In this document: piece by piece, positions 42,924 through 50,518 of the stretch
Numbering within the stretch: position 1 is the first letter of the stretch
Layout: the number at the start of each line of letters is the position of its first letter
Source of the DNA: Saccharopolyspora shandongensis
GTDB lineage: Bacteria; Actinomycetota; Actinomycetes; Mycobacteriales; Pseudonocardiaceae
NCBI RefSeq assembly: GCF_900106995.1
Contig: NZ_FNOK01000031.1
Coordinates: forward strand, 1 to 64,000
DNA length: 64,000 nt
Reading direction: 5' to 3'
Notes under the pieces: generated by a model
Databases searched by the model: none
What the model was told of the DNA's origin: nothing
Seen by the model: only the letters and a program-made list of their open reading frames with translations
Made by a program: the position numbers and the translations under genes

Positions 42924-43481
42924 TCATCCGGCCTTCTCGTCCTGAGGTGGTTCGACGAGCGAATGTTCCAGCTTGGCGAGAAAGCCGGTCAGGGATGAGC
43001 GTTCGGCAGCGGTGAGCGCGCTGATCAACTGCGATTCGTGTTCGAGCAGCTCGCGCACGGTGGTTTCGATGAGGCGGTGGCCCGCGTCGGTCAGCTGGAC
43101 GGCGACCGCTCGGCGCGAGGCCGTGGACGGTGATCGCGAGACCAATCCGGCTTGTTCGGCCCGGGCGATTCGCTGGGAGACCGCGCCCGGGGTGACCAGC
43201 GTCCGGCGGGTGATCTCGCGGGTCGTGAGCTCGTACGGCGGGCCCGCGCGGCGGATCACGCTGAGCAGGTCGAGTGTGGACGGGTCGATCCCGAGCCTGC
43301 TCAGGGTGCGCCGCCGTTCGTCGGCGAGGACCTTGGCGATTCGCCAGATCGGCGTGATGACCCCGATGGAATCGGTGTCCACGCCGGGAAGTTCGCGTTG
43401 CCATGCCGCTGCGATGTCCGCCGTGGGCCACGTGGCGGCCTGGTCGAGCGGATAGTCCCCGGCTCCTGGGGTGTTGGACAT
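42924..43481 (-). CDS. MarR-family regulator
   Basis: The 185-aa winged-helix protein has LDLLSVIRRAGPPYELTTREITRRTLVTPGAVSQRIARAEQAGLVSRSPSTASRRAVAVQLT (recognition helix TPGAVSQRIARAEQAG, wing SRRAVAVQLT). A distinctive long N-terminal helix precedes it. It is divergent from a short-chain dehydrogenase, and a 24-bp perfect palindrome lies between them, so autoregulation and control of the dehydrogenase are likely. Confidence 0.92.
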   Translation of the reverse strand: MSNTPGAGDYPLDQAATWPTADIAAAWQRELPGVDTDSIGVITPIWRIAKVLADERRRTLSRLGIDPSTLDLLSVIRRAGPPYELTTREITRRTLVTPGAVSQRIARAEQAGLVSRSPSTASRRAVAVQLTDAGHRLIETTVRELLEHESQLISALTAAERSSLTGFLAKLEHSLVEPPQDEKAG

Positions 43482-43495
43482 CTGCCGCCTCCCGA

Positions 43496-43519
43496 GCTAC
43501 GTTTAGCGCTAAACGTAGC
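43496..43519. promoter_or_regulatory. perfect 24-bp palindromic operator
   Basis: The half-site GCTACGTTTAGC is followed immediately by its complement GCTAAACGTAGC. It is placed 15 bases before the MarR start and 17 before the dehydrogenase start, suited to shutting both promoters. Confidence 0.85.
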
Positions 43520-43535
43520 AGTTGAGGAGCTCTCA

Positions 43536-44258
43536 GTGAAGCGCATCGTGCTCGTAACCGGAGGTAGTACCGGGATCGGCAAGGCGGTTGCGGCCAGATT
43601 CCGCGCCGACGGCGACACCGTGATCATCACCGGCCGCAACGCGGAGCGGCTGGCCGCCACCGCAGCCGAGATCGACGTCCGGTCGATCGCCTGCGACGCG
43701 ACCGATCCCGGGCAGGTGGCCGACCTGGCCGCCGAGCTCGGGGAGCATCTCGACGTGCTGGTCAACATGGCCGGCGGCAACACCGACCTGCAGCGGCCCG
43801 GGGAACCGGAAAGCCTCGAGGAGGTGATGGCCGCGTGGCGGGAGAACCTGGACGCCAACCTGCTCAGCGCCGTCGCCACCACGACGGCCGTGCTCGACAA
43901 GCTCCGGCCAGGCGGCACCATCGTCAACATCGGTTCCATCGGCGCGGAATACGCCTCGACGTCATACGGCGCGGCGAAGGCGGCGCTGGCGGCCTGGAAC
44001 GCGGGCCTGTCCGCGCAGGTGGGACCGAAGGGGCTGACGGCAAATCTGATCGCGCCCGGCTACATCGAGGAAACCGAGTTCTTCCACGGACAACTCGGCG
44101 AGCAGAAGCGAACCGCCCTGATCGGCGCCACCCACAACGGCCGTGCGGGGCGTCCGGGCGACATCGCCGAAACGGTGCACTTCCTGGCGTCCGAAGGCGC
44201 GGGCCACATCACCGGACAGACCCTGCACGTGAACGGCGGCGCTTACACCACCAGGTGA
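43536..44258 (+). CDS. short-chain dehydrogenase/reductase
   Basis: The 240-aa classical SDR has a cofactor loop LVTGGSTGIGKAVA (12 residues in), NMAGG in place of NNAG, catalytic Ser in VNIGSIGAEY, Tyr/Lys in TSYGAAKAAL and a C-terminal GHITGQTLHVNGGAYTT. ITGRNAERL after strand 2 suggests NADP preference. GTG has GAGGAG upstream. It is under the divergent MarR palindrome. Confidence 0.92.
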   Translation: MKRIVLVTGGSTGIGKAVAARFRADGDTVIITGRNAERLAATAAEIDVRSIACDATDPGQVADLAAELGEHLDVLVNMAGGNTDLQRPGEPESLEEVMAAWRENLDANLLSAVATTTAVLDKLRPGGTIVNIGSIGAEYASTSYGAAKAALAAWNAGLSAQVGPKGLTANLIAPGYIEETEFFHGQLGEQKRTALIGATHNGRAGRPGDIAETVHFLASEGAGHITGQTLHVNGGAYTTR

Positions 44259-44287
44259 GCGCGGCGTCGATATTGCTTGCCGCATAA

Positions 44288-44332
44288 CGAAATCGGGTCC
44301 TGGCGAGTGAAACTCGCCAGGACCCGATTTCG
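44288..44332. terminator. strong bidirectional terminator next to tRNA-Arg
   Basis: The 21-bp perfect stem begins CGAAATCGGGTCCTGGCGAG, with a three-base loop. It serves the SDR gene rightward and the original tRNA gene leftward. Confidence 0.85.
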
Positions 44333-44335
44333 GTG

Positions 44336-44382
44336 CGCCCTCGACAGGACTCGAACCTGTGACACCTGCCTCCGGAGGGCAG
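44336..44382 (-). tRNA. 3' fragment of tRNA-Arg(CCG): attachment-site end of the AICE
   Basis: On the minus strand the anticodon arm (CTGCC-CTCCGGA-GGCAG), variable loop, T arm (ACAGG-TTCGAGT-CCTGT) and 3' acceptor strand CGAGGGC are intact. The D arm and 5' acceptor strand (expected GCCCTCG) are missing and unrelated sequence follows. This is the displaced 3' end left by integration of an element into tRNA-Arg. The tRNA runs leftward, so the restored gene should lie at the far right end of the element. Confidence 0.85.
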
Positions 44383-44618
44383 TGTCAGGTTCCGGAGTTT
44401 TAGCAGGTCAATGGCCTGTTGGTCCCGTCTGATTGGTCATCTTGTACGTGAACTGCACGCCGCAGACTCTGTTGGGCTCTGATTCGAGCGCAACCGCCGA
44501 TGCAGAGGAAAGACCCTCGGAGCGACCATCGATCTTGTCTGTGGCGCTCTGAGGGCCCCGATTTTCCGAGGTTCACCGTGGTTACTGGACGGCAGCGAGA
44601 AAGGTAGCGTGAGCACGC
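44383..44618. other. AICE left-end flank
   Basis: This is non-coding DNA between the tRNA fragment and the first element gene. It presumably holds integrase arm sites and the promoter of the HD gene; I see no firm motif. Confidence 0.4.
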
Positions 44619-45170
44619 ATGGAGCTAGCCCAGCGAGCAGCCGAGACCGCCGAACACTTCGTTGCACCGCTCGGCCGGAGGTGGCTGCATGTTCAGGCTG
44701 TCGCTGCACGAGCGGCCGAGCTGAGCCCAGCAGTTCCATCCCAGGATCGAGACGTGCTCGTCGCGGCCGCGTGGCTGCACGACATCGGCTACTCGCCCGA
44801 GATCGGGTACACCCGCTTCCACCCGCTCGACGGGGCTCGGTGGCTGCAGAGCCAGCAGTGGCCGGCGGCGGTGGTGAACCTTGTCGCGCACCATTCAGGC
44901 GCTCGTTTCGAGGCTGCTGAACGCGGTATGGCGCAAGAGCTTTCAGAGTTCCCGTTCGAGGATTCCGTGTTGCTGGACGCGCTCGTTACAGCCGACCTAA
45001 CGACCGGGCCAGGTGGCGAGCGGCTGAGCTACGACCAGCGAATCGACGAGATTCTCAGCCGCTACGCACCCGATGATCCTGTTCACCGAACCTGGGTCAA
45101 GGCGCGCCCTGTGCTCGCTGAATCCGTCGCCCGGACTGAAAAACGACTTGCGGAGGCTCAGCCCAGATAG
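44619..45170 (+). CDS. HD-domain phosphohydrolase
   Basis: The 183-aa protein has the HD metal site as WLHVQAVAARA (H), AAAWLHDIGYSPEIGYTRFHPLDGARWL (HD and distal H) and VAHHSGARFEA. These proteins hydrolyse nucleotides or other phosphate esters. HD plus Nudix genes beside the regulator are recurrent in AICE left arms (the Pra/Nud/Reg neighbourhood of pSAM2-type elements). There the Nudix or HD enzymes are thought to remove a signal. It ends 13 bases inside the convergent Nudix gene. Confidence 0.82.
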   Translation: MELAQRAAETAEHFVAPLGRRWLHVQAVAARAAELSPAVPSQDRDVLVAAAWLHDIGYSPEIGYTRFHPLDGARWLQSQQWPAAVVNLVAHHSGARFEAAERGMAQELSEFPFEDSVLLDALVTADLTTGPGGERLSYDQRIDEILSRYAPDDPVHRTWVKARPVLAESVARTEKRLAEAQPR

Positions 45171-45634
45171 GGTTCCGTGCGCGATTCGTCCAAGGCATGG
45201 TCGATTCGAAGGCGCATCGACGGGTGGATATTCAGTTGATCGAGGTCCGCAGGGGAAACCCAGCGGACCTCTTTCGTTTCGCTGCCGTCTTCCCGTGGCT
45301 CACCGCCGACCCAGCGGCACGCGAAGCAGAGCGAGAACTGCTGTCGCACTTCGCCATCGTCATAGGCCATAACGTGGTTCGGGTTGGTGTAAACGCCGGT
45401 CAGCCGCAAGACCTCGACATCCAAGCCGGTTTCTTCTTTGACCTCGCGCACGACCGTGTCGGTGATGTACTCCCCAGCGTCGTGTCCTCCGCCTGGAATA
45501 GCCCAACGATCGTTGTCAATTTTGTGAATCAACAGGATCTCGCCAGCGCTGTTGCGGATCGCGGCCGTGACTGACGGAACTACCGAGTTCGCTGCCGGGG
45601 CGGTGGGATCGTTGAAGTAGTCGATACGGGCCAC
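45158..45634 (-). CDS. Nudix hydrolase (AICE regulatory cluster)
   Basis: The 158-aa protein has a Nudix box GGHDAGEYITDTVVREVKEETGLD (GX5EX7REUXEEXGU; catalytic core REVKEETG). It begins MARIDYFNDPTAPAANS, which I associate with AICE-borne Nudix proteins. It hydrolyses a nucleoside diphosphate derivative of unknown identity. It is co-directional with and 12 bases after the XRE regulator. Confidence 0.88.
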   Translation of the reverse strand: MARIDYFNDPTAPAANSVVPSVTAAIRNSAGEILLIHKIDNDRWAIPGGGHDAGEYITDTVVREVKEETGLDVEVLRLTGVYTNPNHVMAYDDGEVRQQFSLCFACRWVGGEPREDGSETKEVRWVSPADLDQLNIHPSMRLRIDHALDESRTEPYLG

Positions 45635-45646
45635 TTTGGCTCTCCA

Positions 45647-46393
45647 TCAGATTGTGTCGGGTGTGGCCTCTTGCCAGACCCGCTCGAACGAACGCATGTA
45701 GTGCTCCCACATCGAGCCGCCTGGGACTCGACGTAGATGCATGACCGGGTTTTCGCCAGCAAGCGCGCCGAAAGCGTGGCCGTTGACCAGTAGCTGGTCA
45801 TCGAACCGATAGAGCGAGTTGTAAAGGATCGTGCCGTGCGTACGTACCTCGACGTTCGGCAGTCCCGCAACTTTGCTCAGGTAGCGACGCATCATCTGAA
45901 TTCGCCCTTCGAGTCCGCCAGTTGTTCCCTCCTCGACGGCTCGCTGAATGACGGCCGCGGACTTCTCATCGCCAACGGCGAACCGGAAGACTGCGCCTTC
46001 CTCGGCTTTCCGCTTAATGGTCGGCAAGATGTCGTGCTGCTCGACCAAGAATTGTCCGCTGAATACCAGCACCTCCATGCGTTCCTGGACGCCAGCGATC
46101 AGCTCGTTCCACAGTGCATACGGAACGGACGAGCGGGACTGGTAGAGGTGTACCAGCTCGGTTTCCTCGTTCGGCCGTGTGTACAGGTCGTTTGCCAGGG
46201 AGGGCCAGAGCTGGACTTCCGCTGTTTTGACCAGTTCCGCGACCTTCTGGCGTGTCCGGCGGTGCGGTACCCGCTCCCTGGTGATCCAGCGCTCTGCTGT
46301 CTTCTCGTCAACTCCGGTGTGCTGTGCGACTTCTCCCAGTGTCAGCCCAGCAGCGCGAATCGCGGCACGTAGTCGCTCGTTAGCCACCCCCAC
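45647..46393 (-). CDS. XRE-type regulator with DUF5919-like C-terminal domain
   Basis: The 248-aa protein has an N-terminal HTH (ERLRAAIRAAGLTLGEVAQHTGVDEKTAERWITRERVPHRRTR; recognition region HTGVDEKTAERWI). A long domain (residues 85-245) follows, with MEVLVFSGQFLVEQHDIL, GDEKSAAVIQRA and PGGSMWEHYMRSFERVW. This resembles phospholipase-D-like sensor domains of AICE regulators. It probably governs excision and replication. The start could be GTG 46393 or GTG 46387; no ribosome site, possibly leaderless. Confidence 0.78.
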   Translation of the reverse strand: MGVANERLRAAIRAAGLTLGEVAQHTGVDEKTAERWITRERVPHRRTRQKVAELVKTAEVQLWPSLANDLYTRPNEETELVHLYQSRSSVPYALWNELIAGVQERMEVLVFSGQFLVEQHDILPTIKRKAEEGAVFRFAVGDEKSAAVIQRAVEEGTTGGLEGRIQMMRRYLSKVAGLPNVEVRTHGTILYNSLYRFDDQLLVNGHAFGALAGENPVMHLRRVPGGSMWEHYMRSFERVWQEATPDTI

Positions 46394-46398
46394 CCCCA

Positions 46399-46437
46399 GG
46401 GACGTTTCTAGGACGAATTTGGGACGTTCTAGGGACC
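46399..46437. promoter_or_regulatory. GGGACGTT(T)CTAGG direct-repeat operator
   Basis: GGGACGTTTCTAGGAC and GGGACGTTCTAGGGAC start 22 bases apart, two helical turns, immediately upstream of the regulator. A further GACGTT lies near 46453. This is the likely autoregulatory site of the XRE regulator in a divergent promoter region. Confidence 0.6.
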
Positions 46438-46587
46438 ATATAGAGCTGGAAAGACGTTTTCAAGTGACCTTGAAAGACCCGTTGGAACGTCCGCTGATCT
46501 GGCGTGAACTTGTTGCCATGCAAGACGGAACCCCGGAACACAGGCACCTAGCCGAGGGTGCGCGGGGGCGAACCAATGGAGGTCGAA

Positions 46588-46794
46588 ATGACGAAGAACC
46601 AGATGATGCCGTTCCCGATGCCCAAGGGCGGAGGCGCTGCCAAGAAGGTGCTGGGGCTGTTGTTCTTGGCCGCGCTGGTGGTCCTGATAGTCAAGCGCCC
46701 GGTCGAGTCGGCGCAGTGGGCCAAGGACGCGTGGTCCATCGCGATGTCAGCGGTGGACAGTGTGGCGAGCTTCCTCGGCGGCCTCATGGTGTGA
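46588..46794 (+). CDS. small single-span membrane protein
   Basis: The 68-aa protein starts at ATG after GGAGG. It has a short Met/Pro/Gly-rich head (MTKNQMMPFPMPKGGGAAKK), one membrane span (VLGLLFLAALVVLIV) and an amphipathic C-terminal helix. There is no known family. It stands alone under the divergent regulatory region, so it is probably controlled with the regulator. A role in entry exclusion or transfer is a guess by position only. Confidence 0.65.
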   Translation: MTKNQMMPFPMPKGGGAAKKVLGLLFLAALVVLIVKRPVESAQWAKDAWSIAMSAVDSVASFLGGLMV

Positions 46795-46799
46795 CCCGC

Positions 46800-47144
46800 T
46801 CACTCCTTGGCGAGCCAGCTTTCCAGGATTCCGACCCGGTCCCGAAGTGCCGCAACTTCGCGGTGCAGTTCCTGGACGTCACCCCGGATCGAGCTGGGCT
46901 CATCAGTGGACGCCTCCCCTTCGAGGATTCGAGCGAGCTGGTCCTTGGGCCAGTTCAAGCCTTCGGAGATGGCAGCCAGCAGGCGGGGGCTGCGCTTCTT
47001 CGGTTCGTAGGTCTCGGGGGACTGCAGCTGGCGAAGCGTCGCAGCACTGACGCCGGATCGCTCAGCGAGAGTCCGTTGCGTCATGTCCAGTTCCGCCAAA
47101 CGGGTGTTAATCGCGGTTGCTACGGCGGTCCAGTCCTTGGCCAC
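46800..47144 (-). CDS. XRE regulator with C-terminal coiled coil
   Basis: The 114-aa protein starts at GTG after GGGAGG. The HTH spans AINTRLAELDMTQRTLAERSGVSAATLRQLQSPE (helices 2-3: TQRTLAERSGVSAATLRQL). A C-terminal heptad helix (DVQELHREVAALRDRVGILESWL) is likely a dimerisation coiled coil. It faces the 600-base palindromic region and the transfer operon, which it probably represses. Confidence 0.85.
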   Translation of the reverse strand: MAKDWTAVATAINTRLAELDMTQRTLAERSGVSAATLRQLQSPETYEPKKRSPRLLAAISEGLNWPKDQLARILEGEASTDEPSSIRGDVQELHREVAALRDRVGILESWLAKE

Positions 47145-47255
47145 TACACCCTCCCTTGAAGCCGCTCCGATCAGCGTAAATAGTAGCGCTTCAGTCCGCC
47201 TGCCTCGTAGGTGAACCCCCAGACGCAACCACCATCCTCGAAAAATGCGCTTCCA

Positions 47256-47275
47256 TAGCGCGACGAATCGCGCTA
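47256..47275. repeat. perfect 8-4-8 inverted repeat
   Basis: TAGCGCGA, cgaa, TCGCGCTA. Candidate regulator or translocase binding site. Confidence 0.65.
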
Positions 47276-47303
47276 GTGTTGGCGACATCGAGCAGCACCG
47301 AGT

Positions 47304-47319
47304 GAGGGTTCAAACCCTC
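47304..47319. repeat. perfect 7-2-7 inverted repeat
   Basis: GAGGGTT, ca, AACCCTC. It superficially resembles a tRNA T arm but has no surrounding tRNA. Confidence 0.6.
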
Positions 47320-47740
47320 GTCGGATAATCGGAGAGCCGAGAACGCACAGGGCAGCCCGAAAGGGACTCGAAGCATAGGGTGCGGCATCCGAAACAGAAT
47401 GAGATCCGAAGTGACGGCACAGCCACGCGACGATATGAGCGTGGTGGTAACTCGGCATTGGAGTCGACAGCGGTAACTGTGTACGGCGGAGGATAAACAC
47501 GGCACGAGAGTGGATTCGTGTCGTGTGCTGGGGCGGCGTGGTCTCGTGTTTTCCCACGCTCCCTCGCCCCATGTCTCCCCATGAGAGGGGAGGCGTTACC
47601 GCACGCCACGAGCCAGCGTTTGGGCTGGTCGAGGACCATGTGCGGCGGTGGGGTGCGGTGTCGGAAGATGCCGCGCCCACCTTTTCCCTGACAAACAACT
47701 GTCAAGTTGACTATCTATTCATGCAGAAATAGGAGTAACT

Positions 47741-48151
47741 GTGATAAAGCAGAACACCACCCGTGGCAACGCTACTTGGGCAGCTTTTCTGCTCGCGGAA
47801 GAGCGCGCCTGTGCGGGGTATTTGGAGGCTCGTAAGGCTATGGCCGCGTCGGCGCGGCGGCTTGATTCGTTGAACCAGTTGGTGGCCGAGCGGCCCAACC
47901 GGCTCGACTATCGCAGGGCACGGGATAAGGAGATGTCCGCGTACGGGGCTGCGGTGGAGCGGACCCGGCTTGCGTGGAACTCCTGGCAGCGGGCACAGCT
48001 GCGTTACGACGCGGCGTGGGCGGCCACCGAGGGCCGTCACCGCCCCGGCCTGGACGAGCTGCAGTTGGAGCGGCAGGCGCGGCGGGCCCGCAAGGCCGAC
48101 ACCGCGCGCCTGCTGAAGACCCGGGTTTCGGCCGAGGGGGCGGCGGCATGA
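47741..48151 (+). CDS. hypothetical helical protein, first gene of the transfer operon
   Basis: The 136-aa protein starts at GTG after AGGAG. It is almost entirely helical, rich in Ala/Arg/Glu, with Trp at WAAFLLAEERACAGYLEARK and WNSWQRAQLRYDAAW; the end is strongly basic. No family is recognised. Its stop overlaps the WhiB-like start, so the two are translationally coupled. Confidence 0.7.
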   Translation: MIKQNTTRGNATWAAFLLAEERACAGYLEARKAMAASARRLDSLNQLVAERPNRLDYRRARDKEMSAYGAAVERTRLAWNSWQRAQLRYDAAWAATEGRHRPGLDELQLERQARRARKADTARLLKTRVSAEGAAA

Positions 48152-48672
48152 GCGCCCTGGACCGTATCGAGCGTGGTGACGGGCTGTACCGGCTGCTGAC
48201 TCGCCTGGGCGGCGAGGACTTCGGCGGGCACCCGGAGTGCGCGGAGACCGACCCGGACGTGTTCTCCCCAGAGCCGGGCCGCCGAGACCTGGTCAAGGTC
48301 GCCAAGGCGATCTGCGGGCGGTGCCCGATCAAGGCTGCCTGCCGCGAGAACGCGATCCGGTCCGGTGCGCGCGGGATCTGGGGCGGCACGACCGAGGGCG
48401 AGCGTCGGCAGATCGTCCGCCGCCGGAAGTTGGTTGTGGTGCAGGGCAACGCGGACGAGGTGTCGCGGGCGGCCGAGCGGGCGCTGGCGGCGATCGAGGA
48501 CGCCTCTGGGGCTTCGGTTCCGGGTCTGCGTCGGCACGTCGAGGACGTGTTGCGGTGGGCCGACGAGAACGGTGACAGCGACGCGGACCGCGCCGAAGCG
48601 GTGCTGATCGTGCTGCGCCCCGAACTGCAGTACCTCGGCCTCGACGACATCGCCGAGGAGGTGGCTGCGTGA
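48148..48672 (+). CDS. WhiB-family iron-sulfur regulator with C-terminal extension
   Basis: The 174-aa protein has the four Fe-S Cys: PEC (32), ICGRC (two) and AAC, followed by the GIWGG turn (ARGIWGGTTEGERR) and a basic RRRK segment. This is the WhiB/Wbl signature. The C-terminal 75 residues (SRAAERALAAIEDASG...) are an extra helical domain absent from compact Wbl proteins. Wbl proteins bind sigma factor and sense redox or NO; a mobile-element copy may tune transfer-operon transcription or host genes. Confidence 0.88.
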   Translation: MSALDRIERGDGLYRLLTRLGGEDFGGHPECAETDPDVFSPEPGRRDLVKVAKAICGRCPIKAACRENAIRSGARGIWGGTTEGERRQIVRRRKLVVVQGNADEVSRAAERALAAIEDASGASVPGLRRHVEDVLRWADENGDSDADRAEAVLIVLRPELQYLGLDDIAEEVAA

Positions 48673-49001
48673 TGAGCGGCTCGTTGTTCTCCCCAACTTG
48701 GCTGGGGCCGGCGGTTTCCGGGGTGCTGGATCGACTGGATGACCAGGTGTGCGAGCTGATCGGTACGGGACAACCGCGGTCGGCGGACCGGCTCGACGGG
48801 ATGGCGGCGCTGTACGAACGGCAGGCGCGGTGCTGGCGGATTTTGGCCGCGCACACCCATGAACGGGTCGTGTGGAAGGCGATGCTCGCCGCGCAAATGC
48901 ATGCGGAGTCCTTCGCCGAGGACTACCGGGGTTTCGCCGAGTCGAAGCGCAGGTTCGAGGCGGCGGCAGCGGAGCGCACGTCGGGGGGTGCGGCGCGATG
49001 A
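48672..49001 (+). CDS. hypothetical helical protein
   Basis: The 109-aa protein is helical (VSGVLDRLDDQVCELIGTG, DRLDGMAALYERQARCWRILAAHTHERVVWKAMLA), with no known family. It overlaps the WhiB stop and the next gene's start, so it is an internal member of the operon. Confidence 0.65.
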   Translation: MSGSLFSPTWLGPAVSGVLDRLDDQVCELIGTGQPRSADRLDGMAALYERQARCWRILAAHTHERVVWKAMLAAQMHAESFAEDYRGFAESKRRFEAAAAERTSGGAAR

Positions 49002-49471
49002 TCTCGACGCTTGCTTCTGCGGTGACGTTCGCGTCGGTGTTGCCGGCTCTGCTGGTGGCGCACAACGTGGCGGATCACTGGGTGCAGACCTCCCACCAGG
49101 CGGCGAACAAGGGGCGCCCGGACTGGTCGGGCCGGTGGGCGTGTGCCAAGCACGTGGCCACCTACACGCTGGTCACCGCGTTGGCGGTGGGTCTGGTGTG
49201 GACGGTCTTGGGCCTGCCGATCTCCCCGGCCGGGTTCGTGCTCGGTCAGCTGGTGTCGGCGGTGACGCACTACTGGGCCGACCGGCGTTTCACCCTGTCC
49301 CGGCTGGCGGAGCTGCTGGGCAACGGCGAGTTCTACAGCCTCGGCGCACCGCGCACCGGTAAGGACGACAACCCCAGCCTCGGCACCGGCTCGTATGCGC
49401 TGGATCAGTCCTGGCACTGGTTGTGGCTGTTCGTCGCCGCGCTGGTGACCGCCACCGTGGGCGGCGTGTGA
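48998..49471 (+). CDS. DUF3307-like integral membrane protein
   Basis: The 157-aa protein has about four hydrophobic stretches. AHNVADHWVQTSHQAANKG near the N-terminus and SAVTHYWADRRF in the middle match the His/Asp pattern of DUF3307 proteins. The family function is unknown. Its presence in AICE transfer operons suggests a role in pore formation or spread. Start and stop overlap its neighbours. Confidence 0.72.
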   Translation: MISTLASAVTFASVLPALLVAHNVADHWVQTSHQAANKGRPDWSGRWACAKHVATYTLVTALAVGLVWTVLGLPISPAGFVLGQLVSAVTHYWADRRFTLSRLAELLGNGEFYSLGAPRTGKDDNPSLGTGSYALDQSWHWLWLFVAALVTATVGGV

Positions 49472-50490
49472 TGTCGGGTCTGGTTCGGTGGGCCGACATC
49501 CTGTGCGGCACCTGCACGACGGATGTCCTGGAGTCCCCGTGGACGTGGGGTCAGCGCTGGCGCCGGATGCGCGCCAACAACTGGTCCGACTGCGGCGACT
49601 GTGGGGGCCGAGTCGATTCCCTGATGGTCAAGCACGGCGGCCCGTTCGACATCAACACCAACTTCGGGCAGTCGCCGGCGGAGACCCGCGCGATGAACTC
49701 CGCACACGAGGCCGGACATGCCGTTGTCGGCCTTGAGTTCGACTACCCGATGCAGAAGGCCGAGATTCCCGACGACACGTCTGGTGACATCGGCGGCATC
49801 GTCAACTGGCGATTCGGCGATTCCGCTCGGATCTACACCGACCAGTTCGGGGCCATGTCCCTGGCCGGAACGGTTGCTCAACAGCGGTGGATGCAGGAGC
49901 AGGGGCGGGTTCTCACCGACGCGGACCGGGTCGACCTTTCCTATGGGGCACATGGGGACACGGCCATGCTCGCCGATCGGCTCGGTGAAGTCCCGGAGGG
50001 CTCGCTCGAACTGGCGAAGGAGATGGTCTCCGACCGCGTCACCTGGCGGCAGATGCAGCGAGTCGCCAAAGAGCTGAACGAGTCCGGGCGACTGAACGAG
50101 GGGCAGACCCGCTCCGCGATGACCGCCGCCAAGACGCAATACACCGCACTGCACCTCACGAAACCGGCATCCACGCCGGCACCGAAACCCAGCCTTGCCA
50201 CCACAACCACCACCAACACGGGAGGTACTGCCATGGCCGGTCTCGACGACATCCGCGCCGCGATCTCGACCACCAACGACAAGAGCCAGCAGATCCAGGC
50301 CGCGCTGAACCAGGTCCAGCAGTGGGCCGGTGAGATCGCCGGGCAGCTGGGCACCGTGCTGAGCGACTCCGGGCAGGTGCAGCAGGCCATCGGCGCGTTC
50401 CAGGAGCTCTCCGGGCAGCGCATCGACGAGCTGCACCAGCTCGTTTCCGGTGCCGTCAGCGAGATCGAGCAGTACGGCCAGCGTCTCTGA
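49471..50490 (+). CDS. HEXXH (M41-like) metalloprotease-like protein fused to a helical domain
   Basis: The 339-aa protein has three parts. The N-terminal part carries two Cys pairs (ILCGTCTTD, DCGDCGG; a probable zinc ribbon). At about 74-85 SAHEAGHAVVGLEF gives the HExxH motif as in FtsH/M41 peptidases, but without an AAA domain. The C-terminal 85 residues form a separate helical module that starts with its own ATG and ribosome site (see 50233). Substrate unknown. A second HEXXH protein is encoded 1.5 kb downstream. Confidence 0.68.
   Translation: MSGLVRWADILCGTCTTDVLESPWTWGQRWRRMRANNWSDCGDCGGRVDSLMVKHGGPFDINTNFGQSPAETRAMNSAHEAGHAVVGLEFDYPMQKAEIPDDTSGDIGGIVNWRFGDSARIYTDQFGAMSLAGTVAQQRWMQEQGRVLTDADRVDLSYGAHGDTAMLADRLGEVPEGSLELAKEMVSDRVTWRQMQRVAKELNESGRLNEGQTRSAMTAAKTQYTALHLTKPASTPAPKPSLATTTTTNTGGTAMAGLDDIRAAISTTNDKSQQIQAALNQVQQWAGEIAGQLGTVLSDSGQVQQAIGAFQELSGQRIDELHQLVSGAVSEIEQYGQRL
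50233..50490 (+). CDS. nested in-frame helical protein
   Basis: ATG 50233 has GGGAGG seven bases upstream and would give an independent 85-aa protein (MAGLDDIRAAISTTNDKSQQ...) identical to the C-terminus of the longer product. Predicted helical hairpin, with size and character like the next gene. Either a fusion of two once separate genes or a true second product. Confidence 0.5.
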   Translation: MAGLDDIRAAISTTNDKSQQIQAALNQVQQWAGEIAGQLGTVLSDSGQVQQAIGAFQELSGQRIDELHQLVSGAVSEIEQYGQRL

Positions 50491-50518
50491 ATCTGACCAC
50501 TGTGGAGGTTTTCCAGTC

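Larger units (their letters stand above)
47145..47740. other. 600-base non-coding, palindrome-rich region of the AICE
   Basis: No convincing gene is present. It contains TAGCGCGA-cgaa-TCGCGCTA (47256-47275), GAGGGTT-ca-AACCCTC (47304-47319), TGACA-N6-TGTCA near 47690, and a -35-like TTGACT near 47707 just before the transfer operon. It lies between the repressor gene and the transfer operon, where a regulatory region or the clt/oriT-like transfer locus would be expected. Confidence 0.6.

Noticed and set aside
47300..47325. tRNA suggested by GAGGGTTCAAACCCTC
   Set aside because: The loop is six bases or the stem mispairs, and no acceptor, D or anticodon arm surrounds it.
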